Assembly (NCBI RefSeq): GCF_029873635.1
Contig: NC_080428.1
Coordinates: 69,709,101 to 69,773,100, forward strand
From: Malania oleifera
Lineage: Eukaryota; Streptophyta; Magnoliopsida; Santalales; Ximeniaceae
Length of the DNA stretch: 64,000 nucleotides
Direction of reading: 5' to 3'
Both the position numbers and the translations under genes were made by a program. The notes under the pieces were generated by a model. That model had not been told where the DNA came from, searched no databases, and saw only the letters and a program-made list of their open reading frames with translations. This document shows positions 1-11,964 of the stretch, one piece after another (the first letter of the stretch is position 1; each line of letters starts with the position of its first letter).

Positions 1-656
1 GAGTTATGAGATTTGGAAGGAAGGGTAAGCTTAACCTTAGGTTTATTGGCCCGCTTGAGATCCTTGAGAGAGTGGGGTCAATTGCCTACAAGTTAGCTTT
101 ACCACTCGTTTTGTCCAGAATACACGACGTATTCCATGTCTCATGTTGAGGAAATACATCTCAGACCCCTCCCATATGATCAGTTATAGTGAAATAGAAC
201 TCAAGGATACGCTGGCATACAATAAGGTATTAGTGCAGATTCTAGACAGGAAAGAACAGGAATTGCGCAATAAGAAGATTCATTTAGTAAAAGTCTTGTG
301 GAGAAATTATGTGATAGAGGAAGTTTTATGGGAACTCGAGGAGCAGATACGACAGAAATACCTGCATCTCTTCAGTGGGTATCAGTAGTAATTAGGAAAA
401 GTTATTGGTAAATATGTAAAATTTCTTTTATGCATAACGTTAGATGTAATAATTTTCTGGTAGTAGATAGTATTTTGGTTGTGGGAGAATTTTATTTTAT
501 GTGTACATGTAATCTCCCAAAACCCTGAATGTAACCACGGTATTCCTCTGCCATAAGTGAGGGTAAGTAATAAAATAAGTGGCCCATTTCCTTTAAGGAT
601 GGTATCAATACATATAGTAAATTTCGAGGACGAAATTTCATAAGGAGGGGGGAGAA
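1..656 (+). mobile_element. Ty3/gypsy element I, 3' end (fossil)
   Basis: This is the tail of a chromovirus-like Ty3/gypsy pol gene entering from the left edge. Positions 1-388 encode the end of integrase and a chromodomain-like segment, with family-typical wording such as HDVFHVSMLRKY and ILDRKEQ (seen). A non-coding stretch follows to a purine-rich tract at about 641-655 (aaggaggggggagaa), the plus-strand primer site expected just before a 3' LTR. Positions 516-590 resemble the 3' end of the L1 at 49.3 kb. Only the 3' end lies in the window, so the state of the whole element cannot be judged. Confidence 0.85.
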
Positions 657-2652
657 TATAGAGACCCATAGAATTATAGTATTAAATAATAAAAGAGGGA
701 GAAAAGGAAATTCAAAAGGAGAAATTGCAGGGCTCGTCAACGAACCCTTCGGTCTCGTCGACGAACTCACTACTAGATTCGTCGCACACCACGTGTCTCG
801 TCGACGAGAAAGGGCCTGAAATTCATCGACAATGTGTAAGTGTTCATTGACGAACTCTCTACTTAGCCTCGTCGATGAAGGCTGGTGTATAAATAGGGTC
901 AAATCCAATTTTTGCGAGAAAAATTCATGCTAAACATTTTCTCTCTCTCCCAATTTGGCTCCCTCACCCATTTCACCTCCCTCACCTTCTCTCTTGGATT
1001 CCGACACCGTTCTTTGCCGGTTCGATAATCGAAAGTTGCCATGTCACTCCTGGGAAAAGTCTCTACACATATACTAAAGTGATTTGTTGGTTAGGCTAAC
1101 TTGGGAACCATCCCAAAATTTGGGTAAGTTAGTTAATTTCAGATTTATTAGGTTTTTGGTGTTTCTGGACTGAGAATAATATGTTAGGTAAGATAATACT
1201 GAGATTTTTTTGGAAAAATATCAATTTCAGGGTGTTGAGCTCGGGACCACATGGGTGTGATTTTGGAGTAATTCGTAGGCTTTTTCATAAGTCAGATAAG
1301 AGGATAAACTAAGTTAGGTTTCTTATGAAAATGTATTTACTATTTTACAACAATTAATTTTAGGTAAATAAGTTATTGTAGGATTATGTTGGAAATAATG
1401 CTGTTGATCAGAAATATGGTTTTCATGTATAATATCAGAAATATGATTTTAGAACAAATTTTATGCTCTAAATATTACCCTTTTTTTGTGGCATGAGTAA
1501 CATTTACCATAGAAATTATGATGATGAAATATTATGCTTACAAAATGAGTATGTTATTACTGCTTTCAGAGAAAGATTAAAATGATACAAAGATTTGCAA
1601 ACTAAAGATTTTATATGATATGTCGGCGTAAGGGCCAAAGATTTTATAAGATATGCCGGCCTAAGGGCCAAGGATTTTATATGATATTATGGCGTAAGGG
1701 CCGTGATTTTAAATGATGTGCTATGCCGACATAAGGGCCGTGAATTTTATATGATATGTTATGTAAGGTTTTATGAAAATATTAACATGATAGATATTAT
1801 TATGAAATAACCATGTATCATTATTTAGAAATATACTATATGTTATTAGAACCTGGTTGGCATGGTTTAGGTTTTCACGAAGCACGGTACCATAGCTATA
1901 TGATCACGATTATGTATATATTAGTGCTACCACTTGTCATAAAAGCCAATGGGAGAATGGCAGTCGATGTGGTTTTATGGTAGTGTAGGCGTCCCTCTGG
2001 TGTCTGGACCAGGAGGGGCAGACCCATCGTACTTACAGACTTATGTTGATTTAGAGTGATCGGCCAGCCATTGCTAGGTCCTGCCTTCGAGCCACACAAC
2101 CCAATCATGTGAGGGTAAAACATGACACCAGCCAATTGTCAATCCAGGGTGTTTTTCATGTACAGTTATATGAAATGATTTATATGTATGGAAATTCAAT
2201 ATGTTATACCATGTTATGATAAATTATGTGTTTGCTAGATATGTTACAGATAGTTTTATCAAAAATGATTATTGTACTGTTATATGTATAACACTAAAAT
2301 ACTCATGTTGCCGCACACTGATATTAGTTTATCTCCCTTACTGAGAGGTGTCTCACCCCACCTATATAAACATTTTAGGAGCCCCGGATAGAAGGGAGAA
2401 TAGAGCTCCGCAACGTTAGAGATTGAATATTCTACCCTATCTAAAAGGTAAGTCATTTTGCTAGGGTCTAACGGATTTTTGGGCGGCGACCCTAGGGAAC
2501 TTTTTGGATATTTTGGGTTGTATGTATGTATATGACAGTTGTAGTAAAACTCTGGTATTGTGATGGATGGATGATTTGATATGTGTATGATTTTACTTTT
2601 CCCGCTGCTTAGGTATCAGTGTTGTATTTTAGGTATGCCCCTGGTACCCATG
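657..2652 (+). mobile_element. LTR of gypsy element I, 3' end cut off
   Basis: The LTR starts right after the purine tract with tatagagaccc, matching the starts at 2653 and 53659. Parts in order: a U3 with about seven copies or near-copies of TCGTCGACGA (about 727-880), a TATA box (tataaata, 888-895), a pyrimidine-rich leader, a minisatellite of 'ggcgtaagggcc' units (about 1617-1760), and a block shared with the other LTRs (2336-2358). Compared with the LTR ending at 7069 and the solo LTR at 3687, roughly the last 100 bp are missing where the next LTR begins, as if a second element had inserted here. Age cannot be read because no partner LTR is in the window. Confidence 0.75.
1617..1760 (+). 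repeat. LTR-internal minisatellite (ggcgtaagggcc units)
   Basis: About four degenerate units of roughly 35-40 bp carry the core 'cggcgtaagggcc' and the spacer 'gattttatatgatat'. The array sits at the same relative place in the LTR as the arrays at 4708-4932 and 12838-13075, which have different unit sequences. Confidence 0.7.
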
Positions 2653-3686
2653 TGTAGAGTCCTAAACCCGTAAATAAGGAAATAAATAAGAAACGAACAA
2701 AAGAAAGGGGGGATTTCTATAGGATTCGTCAATGAAGGCAGCATGTTTGTCGATAAAGTCCCTTCAGCTCCTCATCGACAAAATTTAGAGCATCGTCGAC
2801 GAGGAAATACCGAGCAAGTCTGAGAAAATATCCGGATGGGGTTCGTCGACGAAGGAATGGCTTTGTCGACGAGCTGTGTGGCTAGCTCGTCGAAGAAGAC
2901 ACCTAGCTCGTCGAAGAAGACGCCGCCTCGTCCACGAGTTTGACTTGGTCAAGGGCCCTATACATATCCATTTGGTTGCTTAAGGGCTAAGATACTCTCA
3001 AAAACTCTCTCTCTTTCTATAGAATCGGAGGATTTGCTCTCTTTCTCTACAATCCTTCGTCGTTTGTCGCCTGTTTCTAAAAACGGAGGTTCCTGTGTGG
3101 ATCAGAGGAGGAAACTCTACAAATATAACAGATCAGATCGTCGTTTGAAGATTTTCGAGTTTTCCAAAAAATCAAGGTAATGATCTGATTTCGATTTCGA
3201 TTAGGTAGTTGTATAGTAGTTAAGATTATAGAAAAGTAATGTTTTGTGGTTTTTAGGTTTCAAGGAGCCCAAGTCGTTGTTTTGGACTATTTCGTACGTG
3301 TTACTATCTGTGGGCTTAAGGTAAGGGGAAACTTGTTTACAACAGTATTTTTGTAAAAATAAATAGCTAAAAAGTTAGTTTATGCGTATATGTATAATTT
3401 GACTGCTTATTTGCTAAATTTCACTAGGTAGAAATGCCGGTTTTACGATTTACAGTTTTGGTAAAAATGAGGATTTTGGCATATGGTCTCCAAGCTCTAC
3501 AAAACCTCTTTATTTGCACTAATATTATAGTAGGAGATGCTTGAATCCTTTATTTTCCATTTAAATGATGTTTATTGGTTTTTTTACGATATAGCGGATT
3601 TTCGTTCAAATGAGTGTGACTTAAGTAATGAAATGAAATGTGAGAATTCTTTATAATACTTGTATGAACTATGGGAACTAGAGTTC

Positions 3687-5097
3687 TGTCACGACCCGCT
3701 CATTTTCACATTTTTTTTTATAATATTATCAACATCATAAAATCAATACTACATACCCCCAATTTAGCTCAGCAGGTCACCATCCACCTGGACTCGTGGG
3801 TACCAGGGATATAACAAAACATAAAACAGAAGCTTACGCAGAAGAAAGTATAAAATTATATACATCTCATCATAATGTGCATAACACATACCAGAGTCAC
3901 TACAATCACTATCTCACAGTATATACATCCCAAAAATGAAATCTAGGGACAATCCCCACAAAACCTAACTGTCCCTATCAAAAACTTACCCTTCCAAAGT
4001 GGGCAAACAACAAATCTAGATCAGCGGGGCTTTTCCCGCTCTCCTATCAGGGCCTCCTGAAAAATGTATAAGATTTAGGGGTGAGACACCTCTCAGTAAG
4101 GGAAATAAACTAATACTAGTGTGTGGCAACATGAGTATATCGTGTTTTACATATACCATACATAATATGTTCAATACTGTTTATCAAATTTGGGAAAACA
4201 TATGTATATCAAAACATGGCAGAACATACTGCATTTTCATAAACATTTCTCATCTCAAATCATGATAATAATAATAACATAAAAACCTTCCTGGTAGGTT
4301 AACTGGCTGTTGTCATGTATTACCCCCACATGAGTAGGTTGTGTGGCCCGAAGGCGGGACCTGACAATGGTTGGCCGACCACTGTCAAGTCAATAGTTTA
4401 GTCTGTAGGTTTGATGGGTCTACCCAGACTAGTCCGTACACCAGGGGCGATAACAGCACACTTCTTGAACATAACCACATCGACCATCCAATCTGACATC
4501 ACTCCGTACAGTGGCGTTAACATAGATATTATGATCACGAGGACCATGGACACATAGCAACGGTACCGTGCAAGTGCTAGCCTAAACCAAGCCAACCAGG
4601 TTCTGATATCATATACATATACTAAAACTGTGATAAATAATATCTCATATCATTTATTTTCACATCAATCATATCATTTCACATATATACGTGTATCATG
4701 AAAATCATTGGCTCGTACGCCGGTATTACACATTTTAACTCGGCCCGTACGCCAGCTACACATAGCACAACCCGTACGCTGACAAATAGTAATCACATAG
4801 CACAGCCCGTACGCTGGCAAATCACATAGCACAGCCCATATGCCAGGAAATCACTTAGTACGGCCCATACGCCGGCAAACATATCCACATATATATACAT
4901 AAAAACATCTCGGCCCGTACCCTGGTTTTCCATCATAAAAATCCATATCATCCACATTCCCAGAAAACAACATTTCCCAACATTTTTACTCATGCCACAA
5001 AGTAGATTTTCCACATATTCAACATACGATTATTTTCATAGTATTTTGCAAATATAGAACATATATATAAACTTATACATTTTCCATGAACCAAATG

Positions 5098-5136
<39 letters not shown>

Positions 5137-5976
5137 CATTTTTTCAAAAACAGAAACTAACTTAGTTTATCCCCTTACCTGATTCTTGCAAAACCCCTAT
5201 AAAACTGTCCCGCACCCGCAGGGTTCCCAACTCAACACCTTGAAAATGAAAAATCCCAGAATTAAAGTTCAGTATTTCTAAGCGTACAACATTTTCTTCA
5301 ATTGTCAAAAACCCAAATATTGAGTAGAAAGTTTTCACCCAAAAGCATTCAAGTTTAACACCTGAGGGGTTCCCTGACCAATACTCCGAAACTGAAAACC
5401 CCAAGTATTAAACTTCAATATTTTCATGCGCACAATATTTCTTATAACTAGCGCAATACCAAATATGGCTTAAAAAGCCTTACCTCAACTATAGGATGAT
5501 TTCCAACTAGCTTTCTCCCATGATCCGCTCCAGTAGAATTGGAGAGAACTTCGCCAGAAGCGTCGTGGTGACTTCGGATTGTCGATCCGACGTATATCTG
5601 GCCCAAAATCAACGAAAGAAAGGGAAGGACCGAAGGGGAGAGAGAGTGTGTGAGTTAGCTTCTTAATGAAGATTTAAAATCCGAATTTTCATATATATAA
5701 AACAGGGGATTTCGTCGAGGAGCCCGTTCTTCGTCGACTAGTCCTTCACAAATTTCGTCGACGAGGCCCTGTATTCGTCGACGAAATTCAGGTTGCCTCA
5801 GAACCCCTCTCGGTATTTTCTCGTCGATGAAGCCCTGTGTTCGTCGAGGAATTCTCTAAAGCCTTCGTCGACGAATCCCCTGTATTCATCAACGAAGTCG
5901 ACGGCCTCCTTCTGTTTCCGGTTCCCATATCCATTTTCTTTTATTATTTAACTACCATTTTATTCGGGTCGTTACA
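3687..5976 (-). mobile_element. Solo LTR of a related gypsy family, TSD AGTTC
   Basis: The boundaries are tgtcacgaccc...gggtcgttaca with TG/CA ends, flanked by identical 5-bp target duplications AGTTC at 3682-3686 and 5977-5981. The minus orientation follows from the inverted TATA-like tract (5689-5703), the inverted TCGTCGACGA cluster (5710-5900) and the inverted shared block near 4079-4105. It contains a minisatellite (4708-4932) and a (TA)n run (5101-5134). No internal coding region is present, so it is a solo LTR left by LTR-LTR recombination, inserted after element II. Confidence 0.88.
4708..4932 (-). repeat. LTR-internal minisatellite (ggcccgtacgcc units)
   Basis: Seven or so units of 25-45 bp share the core 'cggcccgtacgccggc' with the spacer 'aaatcacatagca'. 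It is the positional counterpart of the 1617 array, but with another unit sequence. Confidence 0.75.
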
Positions 5977-7069
5977 AGTTCCATTTTTCTATATAGGAAA
6001 ATATGGAAAACAGGTGTCGGTTATATACCATGCTATTTACGTAAAAAGGGTAAACCGAGAGTGTGTGTGCTGGTTTATACCCTAACGTGTTTGTATGAGT
6101 TTGTGAAAATACTGGAACTCCACAGGTTAATATGTTTTCATTATAAATTGTATATATGATAAATGGAACCACAGCTTACTACCAAAGGAGTTGAAAGATA
6201 CTTTAGTTAAAGGAGTTGAAACATACTTCAATATAGAGGGGTTGAAAGATACTCCCAAAGGCTTGGTTCCGTAGCTAGTGAAGTATAGTGCAATCACACA
6301 AGTGAATTAGTGTGGGTACCAAGGTAGTTGGCTTGCAGGAGTAATGAAACCACTAGTGAAATAATGGACCAGATGGGGGCAATTGGACTATAGAATAGAT
6401 GCTCAACGATGCCTGCACAAACAGGGCATGTTAAAGTTATCAGTGCATAACCTGTGCCACGAGGTAAATAGGCGTAATTATGTCATACCAAGCTGGTCGT
6501 CATTCTAATATTCATATACATGATTTAAAAGCTTTTATGGAGAAAATTTATAGCATATACGTTGTTATACCTATTGCTTCATAGTATTGAAAATGTTCTC
6601 TGTTTATATCATATTTAATTGAAATAAGCATATGCAGTCACACACTGTTGTAATACCTTCCACCTTAATGAGAAGTGTCTCACTCCATTATCCAACCTTT
6701 ATTTTCAGGTCCGTCAGGACGTCGGTCCTAGTTGCTAGAGGGACTTGGGAGGTTGTTTTTGGGTTAAGCCTTACATAAGTGTTCTTTTTGTGTATTGAAG
6801 TTAGTTAAAATATTTTTGGAGGTGGTAATAATAGGTTATGTTCTAAGTATGGATAAATGTACTTGAGGATACAATAGTAAGCTCTGGTATATGTCTAATA
6901 GAATCCCTATGGATGTTTATATTTTTCCGCAACATTTATATTACAGACATGTGTATGATACACACGTATGTCCCTGTGTAGGGAGGGTGGTTGTTGTATG
7001 TTATCAGGTACAGGTTTTCTAGTAGGCATGGTAGCAATCGGGGTCTATTTAAAGGACCAGGTTGTTACA

Positions 7070-9080
7070 GTTGGTATCAGAGCCTTAACCAGTCGGAAGT
7101 ATGATTTGATTCGTGTTGCCTGGTTAGGGATGTATGCAGAATTTAGGATTTGCTAGTTTCTGTAGTCTAGAATATACCAGAGTATAGGACATGGATGAGA
7201 CCTTGGGTTTTGCTTTGTATACCTAGAGACAGAAATCCATCGACAGACTTCTATGTTTTTCTAGATCAATCGAAAGGTTCAGAAAATCACGACAATCCAT
7301 TGATGGTTTTGTTTTCAAGTGGAAGGGCGGAACTTGAGTTAGAAGGATGATGTCAAATTAATGGAGTAATATTAAGGATATGAATTTAGGGGACTGAGTC
7401 TAAGGTATGATAGTAGTAGCTGATGCTTAGGCTATTACTCTTCTAATGGATTTTCACCATTATTTTTCAGGATGGAATCCAGGGACATTACTGCCAACGT
7501 GGGAGGCAGTAGTAATAAGGGTGCCGGCCATGAGGCTAACAGTGACTTCACTAGTGTATTGCGGGATTTCGCACAACATCTTATGGCTAAGGTGTTGCGA
7601 ATGAATATAGGGTAGGACCGTTCCACGACTAAGATGGGTTGCTCCATTGATCAGTTCATCAGGTTGAAGCCTTTGGTTTTCGTAAAAAGTGCAAATCCAA
7701 TTCGAATTGAGAATTGGATCCAGGAGATCGAGAAGATCCTGGATGTTTTGGATTGCATGGAGAAGCAGAAGGTAACCTTTGCAACATTCAAGTTGTCAGT
7801 AGAAGCAGAGATATGGTGGGGGTCTATAAAGAGGATGGAGGAGCACCGACCGATACCAGTAGCGATGATTTGGGCTCGTTTCAAAGAGCTATTCTTTGAA
7901 CGGTATTTTCCGGCCATGGTCAGAAATGCGAAGATGGAGGAATTCATGAGCCTGACGTAGGAGCCGCTAACGGTGAAGCAGGACGTTGCCAAATTCCAAG
8001 ATCTATCTCGATTCGCTCCATTCATGATACCGGATGTAGCAAGGAAGGCTTGGAAGTTTCAGAGGGGTCTGAGGAAGGAGGTTCAAAGGCAGACGACAAT
8101 CTTGCAGTTGCACGACTTTGCTACACTAGTTGACAAGGCCACTGTGGCAGAGGAGAGTTTGCTTGAAGATGCAGAGGTTCAGGTCCCGAAGAAAAGGCCA
8201 GTGCCTCCCAGTTCTTCTTCTGGGGCGAGGCAAGGTAACTGGAAGAAGAACAGTGGTGGTGCATCTTAGAGTACCGCATCTTATCGTGGTTGCTCTTTGT
8301 GTGGCAAGAAACATGCAGGGCAGTGTTGGTTGACTACTGGGGCTTGTATACGGTGTGGTAACTAAGGACATTAGGCGAAGGACTGTCATATGCGGGGAAA
8401 CAGTGGAACCACACAACAACCGTTTATAGGAAATACACAAACATAGCATGGTGGTCAGCAAGGGGGTACACTCTAGGTTAGGGTGTATTCTTTGACTTTT
8501 GGTGACGCAAAGAATGCTGGTGATGTAGTCACATGTATCATTTACATGCTTTCTCATAAAGTTATTGCATTATTTGATTCCGGGGCAACGTATTCTTTTA
8601 TTTCCCGTGGATTTGTTAAACTGTGTGGATTGGGGGTCCAACTGTTAGATTATGAACTGGTAGTAGCTACGCCATCTGGGTCTGCAGTCGGGTGTAGCAA
8701 TGTAATCCGTGACTTCCTGGTAAAAATTATAGGGAGGGTGCTACCAGTTGACCTATTGGTGTATAACATGTATGTCTTTGATATCATCTTAGGGATGGAC
8801 TGGTTGATGCCAGTATTGATTGCCATATGAGGGAGGTGTTGTTCAGACCGCCAGGGGAGTAGGAATTTAAATTCCTAGGGTCGTGTGTGCATTTCGTACC
8901 ACGGATCCTTTTAGCTATGTAGGCTAAGAAGTTACTCATGAAGGGATGCCAAGGGTATTTGGCATTGGTGAAAAACGCGTTGATCAAAGAAAATAAATTG
9001 GAGATGATTGCGGTAGTGCACGAGTTCCCTGAAGTGTTTCTAGAGGACTTTCCAGGATTACCTCCGAATCATGGAGTGAA
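7070..9080 (+). mobile_element. Gypsy element II internal part: PBS, gag, protease (broken)
   Basis: The primer-binding site (tggtatcagagc, 7072-7083) lies three bases after the LTR and matches the 3' end of initiator tRNA-Met. A gag region follows (about 7471-8475), with a capsid-like segment and a CCHC zinc-knuckle area near 8290-8395. Next comes an aspartic protease region (about 8483-8830) with an LFDSGATYSFIS active-site signature, then the linker towards reverse transcriptase (DFPGLPP). The element stops at about 9080, where it is fused to a LINE. RT, RNase H and integrase are absent. It is a fossil with several breaks and cannot move by itself. Confidence 0.85.
7072..7083 (+). other. 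Retroelement primer-binding site (tRNA-iMet)
   Basis: tggtatcagagc follows the LTR end by two bases. It is complementary to the 3' end of plant initiator tRNA-Met, the usual primer of Ty3/gypsy elements. It fixes the LTR end at 7069. Confidence 0.88.
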
Positions 9081-10920
9081 AATACAATTTTGAATCAACT
9101 TACAAAACCAATCTGGAAAACCAAAAGCCTGAAAAATCTGATCTACCACCTGCCACTCCACTCGATCATACGCTTTGCTCATATTAAGCTTTAGCATTAT
9201 ATTACCTCCTCTCACCCGCCTATGTAATAATTTTGTCATCTCTTGAGTAAGCGTTATATTTTCAAAAATACTCCTCCCTTTCACAAAAGCACCTTGTTCT
9301 AAAAATATTAAATCACCCATCACCAACGAAAGCTTACCAACAAGGATTTTGGAGAAAATTTTATAGATTACGTTGCAAAGGCTTATCGGCCGAAATTTAT
9401 CAAAAGATTGAGGATCATTTACCTTAGGAATAAGCACTATGTAAGAGGAACAAAAATACCGAGACAACATATCACCTCTGAAGAATTCTCTTACCGCATC
9501 CATCACATCATTTTTAATAATCTTCCAATAGGTAATATAAAAAGAAGACCCAAACTCATCCGGTCCTGGGCTACTATTCACAGAAATAGATGAAACAGCT
9601 TCATAAACCTCCTCCTCAATCGATTCTTCCCTCAGCTGACCTATAGACTCCTCAGAAACTACCGAATGGATGATATCTTCCAGGTTTGACCTTTGCACTG
9701 AACTATTTTGTCCCAAGAATTGCTCAAAATACTTCACAGCCTCATCATGGACCATCTGCATATTTTCCAACACTGAACCGTCAGGAAGCGTCATTGAATT
9801 TACACAAGAATTTCGCCTTTTTTGCATAATCACAACATGAAAAAACTTTGAATTCTGATCCCCATCTATCAACCATTTCATCTTTGCTTGTTGCGCCAAT
9901 CTAGCCTCTTCCCTTCTATACCAAACCTCCAACTCAGCCTTAGAAACAAGGAACTCTTCTTCAACTGATTCCAAGTATTCCGTCTGCAGTAAATTCTCAT
10001 ATTTTTCCACCCTTTCCTCCAACTCTCGAATAAAACTACCAACACAACCGAAAGTCTGTTTATTCCACACCCTAAGCCTTTGTTTTAGCCTTTTTAATTT
10101 ACCCGCGAATTTACACAATCCTGAATCTGCCACAATGTGTTCTCTCCAAGATGATTCAACTATTTTCAAAAAATCCCCATGTGACGTCCACATGTTCTGA
10201 AACCTAAAAGGCGCTGACCCATACCTCTCCATACTCGCACACAGCTGTAATAAGATAGGAGAATGATCTGAAGTATTTCTTTTCAACAAAGAAGTCTTAG
10301 TTTCACCATATTTTATAGCAAAAACATTATTAATCAGTACCCTGTCCAGTTTCACCCAACTTCTTCTCAAACCTTGTTGGCCATTACAGCATGAAAATTG
10401 ACTTCCTTCAAATTTGAGGTCCAATAACCCACAACTATTAATACAACCATTGAATTCAGCCATAGACAAACCCAAGCGAGGTCTACCTCCCACCCTTTCC
10501 TCATCTGACCGAATTACATTAAAATCCCCCATAACAACCCAAGCCACATCAACACTCGACATCCCTTGAAGCTGTTCCCATAAATCTCCTCTCAATATGA
10601 TAACATTTAGCATATACAAAAGTAAGAAGTAGGGAGCCTCTATCCTCTGTTAACAAAACTGTCACACATTGATTTAAGGTACCCACCCAATCCACTTGAA
10701 CATCATCTTTCCAGAACAACAAAATCTTCCCACCTTCCTCTACATTAGAGCAAAAGTTAGTAAATTGCAAATACATCGCCCACCTTTGTATCTTTTCTAT
10801 ATCTTGAAAAGGTTCGGAGACTGCCAAAATCAAAACTTTCTTATCCTTCACAATTTGTTTCAATCTTCTCTTCGACGTGTCCAACCCTCTTATATTCCAA
10901 AACATAATTTTTTCAATCAT
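9075..10920 (-). pseudogene. LINE-1 ORF2 fragment: endonuclease and start of RT
   Basis: On the minus strand the segment from 10920 begins MIEKIMFWNIRGL, the usual start of the plant L1 endonuclease/exonuclease/phosphatase domain. It continues (9069-10619, 516 aa) through GDFNVIRSDEERVGG and LDRVLIN (endonuclease) into the reverse transcriptase with RPISLCNVIYKI and AYDRVEW. The two open segments overlap at 10549-10619 in different frames, so at least one frameshift separates them. The copy ends inside RT at NCIFTP, before the catalytic YADD box, and lacks the rest of RT and the 3' end. It is dead and immobile. Loss of the 3' end is atypical for LINE insertion, which truncates 5' ends, and points to a later rearrangement at 9.08 kb. 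Confidence 0.9.
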
Positions 10921-11964
10921 AGGTTCAACTTTTGAGGTACTGCCTTAGACCTCTTAGACTTTCTCACTTGTCCATCATCTTTATTTCTTCTTTCCGATTC
11001 ACCCACTGTCACATTACCTGGATCAGAATAATATTCTTTTTAAGTATCAATGCAAACCTCCAAATCTCCCTCAAATAACTCATCATAATTATCCCTCCAC
11101 ACTCCACCCTCCACTTCCCCCTCTCTCTCATCCACCTCTTCCACTAAAATCAACTCTCCATCCTTATCTTTTTCAACTTTTCCTCTCCCCTCTTCATAAA
11201 CAACTCCAATTTCCTGAACAGACCTAGAACAATCTCAATCTCCCAATTCTACCTGCACCCCTTCCACCCCTGACTTCTGGTCTTTACAACGATCGGCTTT
11301 CTCTCCCTCTCTACCAAATTAACTTCCTCCACTTTTTTAGTACCCACATTATTAACCTTATTCACAATTTCTTTATTTTTCTCAATCACCTTCAATGGAC
11401 CATTCACGTTTCCATCCTTCTTCTCTTCTCCACCCATTGTTCCTAACTCTTCAAAACAGGACCTTCCTCTTCAACTATCATATTCTCTTTTCTACCCACT
11501 TCTTTCCAAACCATCCCATCTACCTCCTTCCTCATACCTACCTTCCTTTTATCCTTAGGCTTAACTCCAAACCAGCATACTACTTCAGTGTGATCTTGCC
11601 TACAACATTTATTACAATAGAAACCCCTCTTCTCATATATTACCCTTTGCCAATTCTGTTTTTGCCCTTCCACCAATAAAAAACCCTCCACAGGATCCTT
11701 CTGCAAATTCACTTCAACACATAATCTCACACCCATGGCTCGTGTTCTATATAACATGGCATTATCCGTTCCCAAGAATCTACCAAATCTAGTGGCCACA
11801 CTCTGTAAACAGTCCATTCTATATAAATGTAAAGGCAGACCTGGTAAAAAAATCTACTTAGGTGCGATTGATGGCTCCTTGTTGATATTAAAATTCACGG
11901 ACCAGTTAAAAAGCCGAAATTGGCACCCTGCCACCCATCTTCCTTCTCGTGCCCATGCATGAAT

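Larger units (their letters stand above)
2653..7069 (+). mobile_element. 5' LTR of gypsy element II, split by a solo LTR
   Basis: This LTR starts with tgtagagtcc and ends ggttgttaca, directly before a tRNA-Met-type primer-binding site. Without the 2290-bp insertion at 3687-5976 it is about 2.1 kb, similar to the LTR of element I. It carries a TCGTCGACGA-rich U3 (about 2727-2940), a pyrimidine-rich leader near 3000-3060 and the shared 'cttaatgagaagtgtctcac' block near 6664-6683. Short ORFs inside it are not genes. Confidence 0.75.

Noticed and set aside
1896-2135. 79-aa minus-strand ORF
   Set aside because: It lies wholly inside an LTR.
4708-4932. Array considered as CRISPR-like
   Set aside because: Repeats are degenerate, spacing is irregular, there are no unique spacers or cas genes, and it lies inside a plant LTR.
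9408-9593. 61-aa plus-strand ORF
   Set aside because: It is the antisense shadow of LINE-1 ORF2.
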